DNA of 64,000 bases from [Clostridium] saccharolyticum WM1 (GTDB taxonomy: Bacteria; Bacillota; Clostridia; Lachnospirales; Lachnospiraceae), in contig NC_014376.1 of assembly GCF_000144625.1 (NCBI RefSeq), positions 620,001 through 684,000 of the forward strand, in the 5' to 3' direction. A program made the translations under genes and the position numbers. Shown here in pieces: positions 7,949 to 15,700 of this stretch (positions within the stretch are counted from its first letter, which is position 1; every line of letters starts with the position of its first letter). The notes beneath the pieces were generated by a model. The model was not told the origin of the DNA and searched no databases. It worked only from the letters and a program-made list of their open reading frames with translations.

Positions 7949-9490
7949 TTACCTCTTACATTCACTTTGTACATCCGCTGACCACGGCATCAGATCATCA
8001 AGTAATTCTGGATGGTTTCTCCAATCAGTGTCAGGCATGTAAAGTAATAAATACTCTAAGTAGGTATATACATTAAGACCATTTGCTTTTGCGGTCTCGA
8101 CGATGCTGTATACAGTAGCAGACGCATTTGCTCCTTTTGGAGTGTCTGCGAACAGCCAGTTTTTCCGCCCCACGGTAAATGGACGAATGGCATTTTCAGC
8201 GGCATTGTTTGAAATAGAACATCTCCCATCAAGAAGATAATTCTCCATGTAAGGCTTCTGGTTCTTTGCATAGACAACTGCCTTTCCAAGGGCCGAGCCT
8301 TTGAGATAATTAAGGTTATTAAGCCAGCACCAAAAGACCTCAAGAACTGGTTTTTCTAGTTCATGACGCTTGCTTAATCGTTCTTCTGAGGAAAGATCTT
8401 TTAATCCTTCTTCAATTTTAAAAAGCTGATTGCAGTAATCCCTTCCAATTTCTGCTTGAGTCAATGAAGCACCCTCGGCTTTCTTTGTGGGGATGGCTTC
8501 TACAAATTTTCTTCGTAGGTGAGCCCAACAGCCGCAACGGGTTATTCCGGAAAGTTTGTTGTATCCGGAGTATCCATCTGAATGGACATACCCTTTGAAG
8601 TTCTTCAGGAAATTTACTGCATTGTCCCCATTTCGGGAAGGCTGGTAATCATAAAGAATAATTGGTTCTTTTCCATCATTACCGGTACAGTATAACCACA
8701 TATAAGATTTCGTCTGTGGTTTCTTACCCTCCTCCTTAAGGACTTGGACAGGCGTTTCGTCGCAATGGAGAACATCGCGTTCCAACAGCTTTTGCTGAAG
8801 GTGGTCGATGATTGGTTTAAAGTAGTCATCCGAGCATCGAATAATCCAGTTCGCCATAGTTGCTCTGCTTAGAGCAATCCCCAGCTGTTCCCAATCCTTT
8901 TCCTGTCGGTAAAGAGGGATGCTATTGACATACTTTTGGTACATGACATTTGCCACGGAACTCGCAGATGCAAGGGAATGATTCATAAGTGATGTTGGAG
9001 TTTCTGCCTTCACAATATATGGATGCTCAGAGTGCTTACATTTCGAACATTCATAAACAGTCTTTATGTACTTAACGATCCGAAGTTTTGCCGGAATGTA
9101 TTCCAGCTCTTCACGTACAACCTGTGTACCAAGTACTTTTAATGGTGTACCGCACTGATCACAGAACTGCTCATCTTCTGGTAGTGTACATGGAACTTCT
9201 CTTATAGGAAGATCTTTGATCAGTTCTTCGCGTTTGGTTTTTGTATTTTTACGTTTATAACCTTTGACGTCCTTTACTATAGGCTCAGGAAGAGAAGCAT
9301 CTGCTTCCATTTCCGCTTCGTTGAATAAAGAAAGCTGACCATCGATTTCTTCCTTTGTAGTTTTTTCACTGGAAGAACCAAACTTCTCTTTACGGAGAAG
9401 CAGGACTATTTCATTTAAGTTGCTTATCTGATTCTGTAGGTCTTGTATTGTGTTTTCAAGGTGCATGATATAAGCATCTTTATTGTCCAT
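7949..9490 (-). CDS. tnpC: IS66 transposase TnpC (element B)
   Basis: 513 residues, full length for the IS66 transposase. In order: an N-terminal coiled coil (about residues 1-45), the KFGSSSEKT linker, a zinc-finger region with CDQCGTP and CSKC, then the catalytic core with HCDETPVQVL, VHSDGYSGYNKL, CWAHLRRKF and the late acidic segment ISNNAAENAIRPF. The acidic motifs of the DDE-type core appear intact. The protein is clearly distinct from that of copies A1/A2. ATG 9490 is used; tnpB ends 91 bp upstream. Confidence 0.92.
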   Translation of the reverse strand: MDNKDAYIMHLENTIQDLQNQISNLNEIVLLLRKEKFGSSSEKTTKEEIDGQLSLFNEAEMEADASLPEPIVKDVKGYKRKNTKTKREELIKDLPIREVPCTLPEDEQFCDQCGTPLKVLGTQVVREELEYIPAKLRIVKYIKTVYECSKCKHSEHPYIVKAETPTSLMNHSLASASSVANVMYQKYVNSIPLYRQEKDWEQLGIALSRATMANWIIRCSDDYFKPIIDHLQQKLLERDVLHCDETPVQVLKEEGKKPQTKSYMWLYCTGNDGKEPIILYDYQPSRNGDNAVNFLKNFKGYVHSDGYSGYNKLSGITRCGCWAHLRRKFVEAIPTKKAEGASLTQAEIGRDYCNQLFKIEEGLKDLSSEERLSKRHELEKPVLEVFWCWLNNLNYLKGSALGKAVVYAKNQKPYMENYLLDGRCSISNNAAENAIRPFTVGRKNWLFADTPKGANASATVYSIVETAKANGLNVYTYLEYLLLYMPDTDWRNHPELLDDLMPWSADVQSECKR

Positions 9491-9581
9491 TATGGTTTCA
9501 TTCCTTATATTTTTGATAAGATAATTATACCATAAAAATGGCTAAAAAACCAGTAAATACGGGCTTTTCTGGCACTGAATG

Positions 9582-9938
9582 CTAACAGAACGAAGCCGGT
9601 TTTGCTGGCAGAATAACCGTTTTCTGTTCCAGTTCAAGACCTTCCATCAACCAGCGGAACTGTTGCCATGTGATAGGCTTTACGTCTTCCTCTGAGTGCG
9701 GCCAGCGGAAGCTTCCATTCTCCAGACGCTTGTATAAAAGGCAGAATCCATCTCCTTCCCACAGCAGGCATTTGATCCTGTCACGGCGTTTTCCACAAAA
9801 TAGGTAAAGTGATGGGGTAAACGGATTGAGGTTAAACTGCTCCTGTACGACAGCGGCAAGTCCGTCAATCGACTTACGCATATCGGTATAACCGCAGGCA
9901 ATGTAAATGTCCTTTGCAATGGTAATATCTCCTAACAT
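9582..9938 (-). CDS. tnpB: IS66 accessory protein TnpB (element B)
   Basis: 118 residues with the IS66 Orf2 pattern: DIYIACGYTDMRKSIDGLA, SLYLFCGKRRDRIKCLLWEG and FRWPHS...[11 protein letters not shown]. It overlaps tnpA by 7 bp (9932-9938), so translation is probably coupled. Intact, within a complete element. Confidence 0.9.
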   Translation of the reverse strand: MLGDITIAKDIYIACGYTDMRKSIDGLAAVVQEQFNLNPFTPSLYLFCGKRRDRIKCLLWEGDGFCLLYKRLENGSFRWPHSEEDVKPITWQQFRWLMEGLELEQKTVILPAKPASFC

Positions 9939-10303
9939 AAGCAGTTCAGTGCAAGGAGCACCATTTCAATGGTCTGCTGCGTGGCACCATTGTTTATTTC
10001 AAGTGTTGCAACCGGAAGATGTATGATTACAGCAGCTTGTGTATGAATAGGTGTCTGAACCTCCAACTTTTTAAATAGAACCGGTTTCTCCATTGGATCA
10101 GGTAATGCTACAGAAATCTTTTCGATTTCCTGTTCACGAATCTTCTTAAGGTAATAATAATAGGACTGTTCTTTGAAACCATTCTGGTCACACCAGGTCT
10201 TAACGGGAAGGCCACTAGCTTGGCATTCCGCAATGATCTTTTTCCATTGTTCTCTGCGGAATAAAACTTTTGTTTGAGTAACTTGATCCATAAATGCCTC
10301 CAT
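9932..10303 (-). CDS. tnpA: IS66 accessory protein TnpA (element B)
   Basis: 123 residues, IS66 Orf1 type. The N-terminal half has the HTH-like KVLFRREQWKKIIAECQASG and WCDQNGFKEQSYYYYLKKIR, followed by a variable linker. It is the promoter-proximal gene, starting at 10303 about 110 bp from the right inverted repeat. Intact; presumed DNA-binding helper for transposition. Confidence 0.88.
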   Translation of the reverse strand: MEAFMDQVTQTKVLFRREQWKKIIAECQASGLPVKTWCDQNGFKEQSYYYYLKKIREQEIEKISVALPDPMEKPVLFKKLEVQTPIHTQAAVIIHLPVATLEINNGATQQTIEMVLLALNCLC

Positions 10304-10501
10304 TCCTAGAGCTTGAAAAACTTGAAAAACTATAACTCAAAAAGCTCAATTATATGGAATTAATTATGACATGGATCTTAATCATTATATAAGGCACTGT
10401 TTTATTAAGCGCTTACGGTTCCTCGCAAAATTGAGATAATGGTGTAAAGTTGAAAAAGTTTCTAACAAACTTTTCGCTCAGAACTCAAGGAGAAACTCCA
10501 C

Positions 10502-10846
10502 ATGAACACACGACTTGCAACCAACCAGATCCGACTCAGTGAGTGGACCAGGATCATTAAAGACCGTTGTCAAAGTGGTATAAAGGTCGATGAATACTGT
10601 GAACGACACCAGTTATCACGCCACGCCTATTACTACTGGCTAAGAAAAGTGAAAGAAGCTGCTCTGATTCATAACAGCTTTGTTGAACTGCCGGCTCTCC
10701 CGGAAAAAACTGTTCCTGCAACAACAAGTGAAAATCTTTTTACTTATCAAATGACTATTGCTATTGGAAATACTATATTGGGAGTTAGCGAATCAACTCC
10801 AATGGAACTTCTCTCCAAAGTGCTGGAGGTGGTTCGTAATGCTTAA
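10502..10846 (+). CDS. tnpA: IS66 accessory protein TnpA (copy A2)
   Basis: 114 residues, identical to the product of 7413-7757 on the other strand. It carries the HTH-like [12 protein letters not shown] / [11 protein letters not shown] region. AAGGAG at 10488-10493 precedes the ATG. The gene is intact although its element lacks both ends. Confidence 0.88.
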   Translation: MNTRLATNQIRLSEWTRIIKDRCQSGIKVDEYCERHQLSRHAYYYWLRKVKEAALIHNSFVELPALPEKTVPATTSENLFTYQMTIAIGNTILGVSESTPMELLSKVLEVVRNA

Positions 10847-11195
10847 TGATGCTGTCGGCTTTAAGCACATTTATATCTGTACTGGATATGTGGATCTGCG
10901 CCGAGGAGTGGATGGACTGGTAGCTATTATCAGTGGCTCTTTTGGGCTCGATCCAACGGAACCCGGAAGTATTTATCTGTTTTGTGGAAGAAAAACAGAC
11001 CGGTTAAAAGCACTTTTGTATGAGGGCGATGGCTGGCTACTTTTATATAAGAGGCTGACTAGCGGTCATCTAAAGTGGCCACGCAGTAGGCAGGAAGCAC
11101 AATCAATTACCGAACAGCAATTCCGATGGCTGATGGAGGGTCTTTCCATCGAACAAAAAAGAATCATATCCAAGGTAAAACCGGAACTCTATTAA
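10839..11195 (+). CDS. tnpB: IS66 accessory protein TnpB (copy A2)
   Basis: 118 residues, identical to copy A1 TnpB. It starts [10 protein letters not shown] and overlaps tnpA by 8 bp. Complete, but without a functional tnpC or ends nearby in this copy; it could act in trans on copy A1 or related elements. Confidence 0.88.
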   Translation: MLNDAVGFKHIYICTGYVDLRRGVDGLVAIISGSFGLDPTEPGSIYLFCGRKTDRLKALLYEGDGWLLLYKRLTSGHLKWPRSRQEAQSITEQQFRWLMEGLSIEQKRIISKVKPELY

Positions 11196-11298
11196 CTGCG
11201 AATTACATAAGTACCTTGACAGTTAAATCCTTTATCCTAAAGCTAAAAAACACCAGAAATACGATGAATTTCAGAGCTTTTCATGGTATAATGATCCT

Positions 11299-11592
11299 AT
11301 GGAAAAGACTACTATTACTAAGGATGAACTGAATAATCTCTCTAAAGATATGATTGTTATGCTTTACTTGCAGCTGCATGAAAGTTTCCAGCTTATTTCG
11401 GAGCAGAATACTACCATTCAAAAGCAGAATGAGCAGATGCTCCATCAAGTTGAAAGTCTAAAGGAACAAATCTCTATTCTTACACAGAATCGGTTTGGCA
11501 GGAAATCTGAGAAGACTCTGCCGACAGAAGGATGTGCCATGGGATCCGATGATTCAATAACTTTGCCGTTAACAGACAACCTCCAATTATAA
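11299..11592 (+). pseudogene. tnpC: IS66 TnpC, 5' fragment (copy A2)
   Basis: The first ~78 codons match copy A1 TnpC (coiled-coil leader MEKTTITKDELNN up to KTLPTEG), then the IS homology ends at 11532 and the frame runs 19 codons into flanking DNA before stopping at 11590-11592. The catalytic core is absent, so this cannot be an active transposase. Confidence 0.85.
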
Positions 11593-11611
11593 ACAGAGGC
11601 TGTCTGTTTTT
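11571..11611 (+). terminator. Orphan rho-independent terminator
   Basis: Stem AACAGACA-a-CCTC (11571-11583) pairs with GAGG-c-TGTCTGTT (11596-11608) followed by a T run to 11611. No gene now ends into it: the IS66 fragment stops at 11532. It probably belonged to a gene lost when the IS arrived or rearranged. Confidence 0.7.
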
Positions 11612-11681
11612 CTATACACCAACTTATTTGACACTTACTCAAAAAGAATCGAATTCTCCCAATTATAATTTTAAAATCCTC

Positions 11682-11726
11682 TTGCAAATTATCTCTACAT
11701 AGAGTAATATATAACTACATAGAGAT
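11682..11726 (+). promoter_or_regulatory. marR promoter with overlapping operator
   Basis: -35 TTGCAA at 11682-11687, 17-bp spacer, -10 TAATAT at 11705-11710. The 10-bp word CTACATAGAG occurs at 11695-11704 and 11715-11724, exactly two helical turns apart. Each copy is itself a partial palindrome (CTA-CA-TAG), and the outer edges ATTATCTCTA (11689) and TAGAGATAAT form an inverted repeat. One half lies between -35 and -10, the other just after -10, as expected for autorepression by the MarR-family product encoded immediately downstream. Confidence 0.75.
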
Positions 11727-11741
11727 AATATAGGAGAAGCA

Positions 11742-12176
11742 ATGGCAAAAACAGAGTTAAAAATCCTAATCGGCCTCCATCGGGCCGTAAACTATATTGA
11801 CCGCCAGTCAACGAAGATATTTTCAGATTACCAACTTACCCTGGGACAATTTGCTGTATTGGAAGCTTTGTATCACAAAGGTGACATGACCATTGGCCAG
11901 GTCCAGGAAAAAATACTAAGCTCCAGTGGGACCATGCCACTAATTATAAATAATCTTGAAAAAAGAGGTTATCTTATAAGGGAAACAGATACCAAGGATA
12001 AGAGGCGTTGCATTCTGCATATCACTGCCCAGGGACAGGAGCTGATTGGCCAGGTCTACCCAAGAAATGAAGCCAGAATCATTGAGTTAATGTCCCTTTG
12101 GACTGATGAAGAAAAAGATCAGCTGGCTATCTTATTAAAAAAGTTTGGAGATGAGATCAATGGAGAGAAAGGTTAA
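11742..12176 (+). CDS. MarR-family transcriptional regulator
   Basis: 144 residues, typical MarR length. The winged-helix region is clear: LGQFAVLEALYHKGDMTIG, then VQEKILSSSGTMPLIINNLEKRGYLIRE with the DTKDKRRCILHIT wing. TAGGAG at 11731-11736 precedes ATG 11742. It is the first gene of an operon with a pirin and a nitroreductase; its 3' end overlaps the pirin start. Known MarR proteins linked to such enzymes (MhqR, for example) sense quinones or electrophiles. No single conserved sensing Cys stands out near the N-terminus, so the ligand is uncertain. It likely binds the repeats described at its own promoter. Confidence 0.9.
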   Translation: MAKTELKILIGLHRAVNYIDRQSTKIFSDYQLTLGQFAVLEALYHKGDMTIGQVQEKILSSSGTMPLIINNLEKRGYLIRETDTKDKRRCILHITAQGQELIGQVYPRNEARIIELMSLWTDEEKDQLAILLKKFGDEINGEKG

Positions 12177-13008
12177 AAGACAGGTCAGAGGTTTCGGAAC
12201 TCAGGATGGGGCAGGAGTGAAGCTGGTCAGGGTATTAGGGTATGAAACAATGGAAGAATATGATCCCATTTTGATGCTGGATTCCTTTGACAGCACAAAT
12301 CCAGATGATTACACAGATGGTTTTCCCATGCACCCCCATAGAGGCATTGAAACTATCAGTTATGTATACCGCGGGCAGATGATACACAGGGACAGTTTAG
12401 GCAATGAAGATTCGATTTCTGACGGTGAGGTCCAGTGGATGACGGCTGGTTCTGGCATCTTGCATGAAGAGAAGCTGCCGGCATCGGAACGAATGCTGGG
12501 AGTGCAGCTATGGCTGAATTTACCGGCAAAAGATAAAATGACCGCCCCATCCTACCACAGCATAAAAAATGCTGAGATTGAAGAGATTGACCTTGGGAAT
12601 GGAATGCTGAGGTTGCTTGCCGGCCAATACAAAGACAAAAAGGGATACAGGAGTAAATATCTTCCTCTGGACTATTACGATATCCATCTTGATTCCAATT
12701 CTTCTGTTCTTTTAGATACGGATCCAGATCGCTTAGTTATGATTTTCACCCTGACAGGAGAGGTTTCTATTGATGGCGAACTGGTGAAAGAAAAGACAGC
12801 AGCAAAGCTTACTTCCGGCGACAGAGTTGAGATAAAATGTAATGAAAAAAATGCCCAGGTACTATTTATAAGTTCAACGCCGTTAGGAGAGCCTATAGCC
12901 TGGGGAGGGCCAATTGTAATGAATACAAAAGCTGAGTTGCAAAAAGCTTTTGCAGATCTAGACAAAGGAACTTTTTTACAAAAAGAAATGTCATATGATA
13001 ACAAATAA
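12160..13008 (+). CDS. Pirin family protein
   Basis: 282 residues, two cupin domains. The N-terminal cupin has the pirin metal-site pattern FPMHPHRGIETISYVYRG...HRDSLGN...GILHEE, supplying His, His, His and Glu ligands. The C-terminal half is the pirin_C-type domain. ATG 12160 is chosen over the TTG at 12145: GGAG at 12147-12150 is 9 bp away and the family N-terminus (VKRQVRG) then follows directly. Some pirins have quercetinase activity, others act as redox regulators; with a MarR regulator and a nitroreductase, an aromatic or quinone detoxification role is reasonable inference. It overlaps marR by 17 bp. Confidence 0.9.
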   Translation: MERKVKRQVRGFGTQDGAGVKLVRVLGYETMEEYDPILMLDSFDSTNPDDYTDGFPMHPHRGIETISYVYRGQMIHRDSLGNEDSISDGEVQWMTAGSGILHEEKLPASERMLGVQLWLNLPAKDKMTAPSYHSIKNAEIEEIDLGNGMLRLLAGQYKDKKGYRSKYLPLDYYDIHLDSNSSVLLDTDPDRLVMIFTLTGEVSIDGELVKEKTAAKLTSGDRVEIKCNEKNAQVLFISSTPLGEPIAWGGPIVMNTKAELQKAFADLDKGTFLQKEMSYDNK

Positions 13009-13040
13009 AAGTGTTTTTAAATGAAACTAGGAGGTATAAA

Positions 13041-13613
13041 ATGAGCATTATTCAATCATTAGAAAAAAGAAGAAGCTATTACAACATTAACAAGGAACTG
13101 CCTGTAGAGATTAGTCAGGTCATTCAGCAGATTGAGAAATTAACGGAACTGGTGCCTGATGCATTTAATATGAAAAGCTCCCGTATTTTGGTGGCGTTGG
13201 AAGATAAGCAGGAAGTGTTATGGGACTCCATTTATGACGTTTTTGGAGGCCAGGTTCCAAGAGAAAAAATCGACAGCTTTAAAGCCGGAGCAGGGACGAT
13301 TCTTTACTTCTACGACCAGGAGGTAGTAAAAGGACTTCAAAAGCAATTTCCTCTGTATGCGGATAACTTTCCAGCCTGGGCGATGCAATCCAGTGCAATG
13401 CTTCAGATCAGCATTTGGAGCGGGCTTCGGGAATTAGGGATTGGTGCTTCCTTACAACACTATAACCCGGTAATAGACCAAAAAGTACGTGAATTGTTTG
13501 ATTTGCCGGAGAGCTATTTATTGATCGCTCAAATGCCTTTCGGTGGCATTGGAAATGAACCTGATCCAAAAGAGAAAGAAGACATTTCCAAACGGGTCAG
13601 GATCGAAAGATAA
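13041..13613 (+). CDS. Nitroreductase family protein, Frm2/Hbn1-like
   Basis: 190 residues. The N-terminus SIIQSLEKRRSYYNINKELP gives the FMN-contacting Arg pair of nitroreductases; FNMKSSR, FKAGAGTILYFYDQ, FPLYADNFPAWAMQSS and GIGASLQHYNP match the Frm2/Hbn1 branch better than the NfsA/NfsB branch. AGGAGG at 13029-13034 supports ATG 13041; the frame continues upstream to 13011 without a better site. It is the last gene of the marR-pirin operon and is followed by a terminator hairpin. Likely an FMN-dependent NAD(P)H reductase of nitroaromatics or quinones. Confidence 0.85.
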   Translation: MSIIQSLEKRRSYYNINKELPVEISQVIQQIEKLTELVPDAFNMKSSRILVALEDKQEVLWDSIYDVFGGQVPREKIDSFKAGAGTILYFYDQEVVKGLQKQFPLYADNFPAWAMQSSAMLQISIWSGLRELGIGASLQHYNPVIDQKVRELFDLPESYLLIAQMPFGGIGNEPDPKEKEDISKRVRIER

Positions 13614-13632
13614 ATTAAAACAATTTAAGGAA

Positions 13633-13677
13633 AAGTAAGCGTACGGTAGGAAGGATTCATACGCTTGCTTTTCTTAT
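13633..13677 (+). terminator. Terminator of the marR-pirin-nitroreductase operon
   Basis: AAGTAAGCGTA (13633-13643) pairs with TACGCTTGCTT (13660-13670) with one G-U pair, followed by TTCTT. It lies 20 bp after the nitroreductase stop. Confidence 0.7.
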
Positions 13678-14140
13678 TGCGATAATCAGACATGGAAAAA
13701 ATGGTCTTGAATGTTAATAGTTCCTGCCGTCATTTTTATACTGCATATAGCGATAGCAAGAACATCAGGCTCTGGGGGTATCCTGGGATCCTTCAATTAT
13801 ATGTGCAGAAAGCTTAGAGATCCAGAAAATAAAGATATTCTTATTAAAGAACTGTAGGATGTTATCGTGGAACAAAGACGGATAAGTTACATATTTTTAA
13901 GTAAAAAATCGTTTTATAATTTGATATATGAGTTGTATACTTGAAAGATACTCACGGGCCCGTTGATTGTATATGAAGTATTAATATGTGCAGTCAGCGA
14001 TATGGTAATAGAAATAAAAATGATTGTATGAATATGAGCAATAATTGCACCATAAGGCTGGTAAAATGAACATAATATTATGACCTCAGTATTATGACTC
14101 TGGTATTATGACCAAGAATTACGACTCGTCAGATGTGATC
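13678..14140. other. Intergenic DNA without a supported gene
   Basis: AT-rich stretch with frequent stops. An open run ending at the TAG at 13855-13857 reads like a protein C-terminus (GSFNYMCRKLRDPENKDILIKEL) but has no start, family or ribosome site that I recognise; it may be a gene remnant. The end (14081-14120) contains degenerate TATTATGACC-like words resembling the minisatellite that follows. Confidence 0.4.
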
Positions 14141-14480
14141 CCAGCCATATCAATCCAGCATTATGCCCCCAGCCATATCAATCCAGCATTATGCCCCCAG
14201 CCATATCAATCCAGCATTATGCCCCCAGCCATATCAATCCAGCATTATGCCCCCAGCCATATCAATCCAGCATTATGCCCCCAGCCATATCAATCCAGCA
14301 TTATGCCCCCAGCCATATCAATCCAGTATTATGCCCCCAGCCATATCAATCCAGCATTATGCCCCCAGCTATATCAAACCAGCATTATAGCCCCAGCATT
14401 ATGCCCTCAGCTATATCAATCCAACATTCTCGCCACAGCAATATCAATCCGGCAGCATGAACCCGTCCATATCAACCCGT
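14141..14480. repeat. 28-bp tandem minisatellite
   Basis: Unit CCAGCCATATCAATCCAG + CATTATGCCC, 28 bp, starting at 14141 and every 28 bp to 14365: nine units, the first eight nearly identical (one C to T change in one unit) and the ninth degenerate. Weaker half-units continue to about 14480. Because 28 is not a multiple of 3, all three plus frames stay open and give near-identical spurious ORFs. There are no unique spacers, so it is not a CRISPR array. Confidence 0.92.
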
Positions 14481-14868
14481 TCATATCAAAATAGCCACAG
14501 AACCATATCGATAGAACCAAATCATTCAGTCATTCATCCTGCAATTTATTCTGTTAATCAATGACTCACAATGATAAAAACAAACGCTAAACAAAGGGTA
14601 TACATCCTCCGAATAAATCCAATCAGCTGCCTTCCCTGCCAATTCCAACGTCCATGATAATGAATAAATATGATAAATTCTTTCCCGAATCCCTTTAAAA
14701 ATATATAAAAGTATTAATTTTTGTGTCAATTTTATCGACAATATACCATGGCACATATTGTACCTTATTCCATTAGGATAAATAGATGTAGTATTTTGGT
14801 CTCTTTTTAGAAAAAAATATGGCTTAATTATTAATGAATGACAAAATATTGTCGAATATTGCGATTTG
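14481..14868. other. Intergenic DNA, nothing supported
   Basis: AT-rich and without a convincing coding frame. A 76-codon minus-strand frame (14526-14756) has neither a recognisable family nor a ribosome site. GACAA-N4-TTGTC near 14840 is a weak palindrome ahead of the small coiled-coil gene. Confidence 0.4.
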
Positions 14869-14930
14869 TTTCGCTTTTCAAACAGTTGGAAACGGCTTAT
14901 AGTGATTACAAGAAAAGCGAAAAAAGGAGG
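14869..14930 (+). promoter_or_regulatory. Leader hairpin next to the ribosome site of the small coiled-coil gene
   Basis: TTTCGCTTTTC (14869-14879) and GAAAAGCGAAA (14912-14922) form perfect 11-bp inverted arms. The 3' arm runs directly into AAAGGAGG (14923-14930), so the stem ends at the Shine-Dalgarno sequence. It could stabilise the mRNA 5' end or gate translation. A similar hairpin/A-run/SD layout precedes the zinc-ribbon gene at 15543. Confidence 0.55.
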
Positions 14931-14940
14931 GTTTTCTATA

Positions 14941-15089
14941 TGACAGACGCTGAGAGGCTAAGGATTATAGAGATGGAGAATGAGAGGCTTATGGAAGAAA
15001 ATGAGAAACTCCATAAAGTGATTAAAAGGTTAAATCAAACGATTAACAGATTGATTGGTCGTTACATAAGTGTTGACGGAGTTGCCTGA
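14941..15089 (+). CDS. Small coiled-coil protein, 48 residues
   Basis: ATG 14941 with AAGGAGG at 14924-14930 gives a 48-residue, highly charged protein with a leucine/isoleucine heptad pattern (ERLRIIEMENERLMEENEKL, then IKRLNQTINRL), predicted as one continuous helix. The frame extends upstream to 14838 but that part has no ribosome site. No known family. Its C-terminal half resembles the C-terminal coiled coil of the convergent zinc-ribbon gene (ENEKLNKTIEWMHQTIWEL), suggesting a shared dimerisation module or common ancestry. It is followed within 2 bp by a strong hairpin. Expression looks likely from the ribosome site; function unknown. Confidence 0.55.
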
Positions 15090-15090
15090 C

Positions 15091-15135
15091 CAGGGATGGC
15101 CGGGGAGTGCGGGGGCACTCCCGGGAAAATCCCTG
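15091..15135. terminator. Bidirectional hairpin between convergent genes
   Basis: Outer stem CAGGGAT/ATCCCTG (15091-15097 with 15129-15135) encloses a GC-rich inner stem CCGGGGAGTGC/GCACTCCCGG (15100-15110 with 15115-15124). It exactly fills the gap between the stop of the coiled-coil gene (15089) and the stop of the minus-strand gene (15136). There is no strong T run, so it may act as an mRNA end stabiliser as well as a terminator. Confidence 0.55.
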
Positions 15136-15543
15136 TCAGGGATCAATCCCGGTTTCAGAACTTTCTTTGTTGCCGGGATCTAACCCTTTGGTTTTGCGCA
15201 TCAGTTCCCAGATGGTCTGGTGCATCCATTCAATAGTTTTATTCAGCTTTTCATTTTCTATTTCTAATTCGGTAATGCGATCCCCCATGCGGGCGATGAT
15301 CTCCCGGTTGTTATTGGTCTTGTGTGGCGCCAAAAGGCGCCGGACATAGGGAGAAGCAGCTGCTATTATATGGGCGGATAGCAATTCGTCCCTTGCTTCG
15401 CAGGAGAGATCCATAAAATCCTGATAACTGATGGATAAGGTCACCATATCCTCCCTGCACTTGGGGCAAACTGCGTTCCGCTGAAGCTGATAATATCCAT
15501 AGTAGCCGCATTTAGGACAATAGTACACGGACAGTTCTCTCAT
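15136..15543 (-). CDS. Zinc-ribbon protein with C-terminal coiled coil
   Basis: 135 residues from ATG 15543, which follows AAAGGAGGA. The N-terminus has two CPKC knuckles (YYCPKCGYYGYY and AVCPKCRED), a rubredoxin-like zinc ribbon. A middle helical segment follows, then a coiled coil (RITELEIENEKLNKTIEWMHQTIWEL, residues about 88-113) related to the small gene at 14941. I do not recognise a named family. Proteins combining a zinc ribbon with a coiled coil are often nucleic-acid or protein adaptors, but nothing here proves that. Convergent with the small coiled-coil gene and separated by one hairpin. Confidence 0.7.
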   Translation of the reverse strand: MRELSVYYCPKCGYYGYYQLQRNAVCPKCREDMVTLSISYQDFMDLSCEARDELLSAHIIAAASPYVRRLLAPHKTNNNREIIARMGDRITELEIENEKLNKTIEWMHQTIWELMRKTKGLDPGNKESSETGIDP

Positions 15544-15560
15544 CGGTCTCCTCCTTTTTT

Positions 15561-15609
15561 TAGATTGAAAACAATCTACCTCTATAATATATAACGTAAA
15601 ATATTTCAA
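15561..15609 (-). promoter_or_regulatory. Promoter and leader hairpin of the zinc-ribbon gene
   Basis: On the minus strand, TTGAAA (complement of 15604-15609), 17-bp spacer and TATAGA (complement of 15581-15586) form a plausible promoter. About where transcription would begin, TAGATTG-TTTT-CAATCTA (15561-15578) is a perfect 7-bp hairpin, followed by an A run and the Shine-Dalgarno. The mRNA would thus start with a stem-loop abutting the ribosome site. Confidence 0.5.
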
Positions 15610-15700
15610 TTTATAACGCAAAAAGATACAAAATATATAAAAAAATTCCAAATTTATGGAAGCTACACAAAAACCCCTGTACTATTCGTGCAGAATGCAT

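Larger units (their letters stand above)
7880..10416 (-). mobile_element. IS66-family element B, intact
   Basis: A different IS66 member, 2537 bp, with 26-bp inverted ends that differ at one base: GTAAGCGCTTAATAAAA + GAGTGCCTT at 7880-7905 and the complement of the version with CAGTGCCTT at 10391-10416. All three genes are full length on the minus strand (tnpA 9932-10303, tnpB 9582-9938, tnpC 7949-9490). Left flank GATTGTTT (7872-7879) and right flank GGTTCCTC (10417-10424) are not a target duplication. The right flank is the interior of IS66 copy A2, so this element sits inside, or has fused with, an A-type copy. Confidence 0.9.
10417..11532 (+). mobile_element. Truncated IS66 copy A2, inverted relative to A1
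   Basis: This segment is the reverse complement of 6727-7842 in copy A1 throughout the parts compared (position x here equals 18259 minus x there); the encoded TnpA and TnpB are identical. The outer ~29 bp including the GTAAATGG terminus are missing on the left, where element B abuts. On the right the match stops at 11532, within tnpC, and unrelated DNA follows. It is therefore a two-sided truncated copy that forms a ~1.1-kb inverted repeat with A1 around element B. Confidence 0.9.

Noticed and set aside
13741..13857. C-terminus-like peptide in the intergenic region after the nitroreductase
   Set aside because: Has protein-like composition but no start, ribosome site or recognised family; could be a relic, not enough to annotate.
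14108..14494. Open frames of 75-128 codons across the 28-bp repeats
   Set aside because: Three frames give the same peptide because the period is 28; no ribosome site and no family. Treated as an artefact of the minisatellite.
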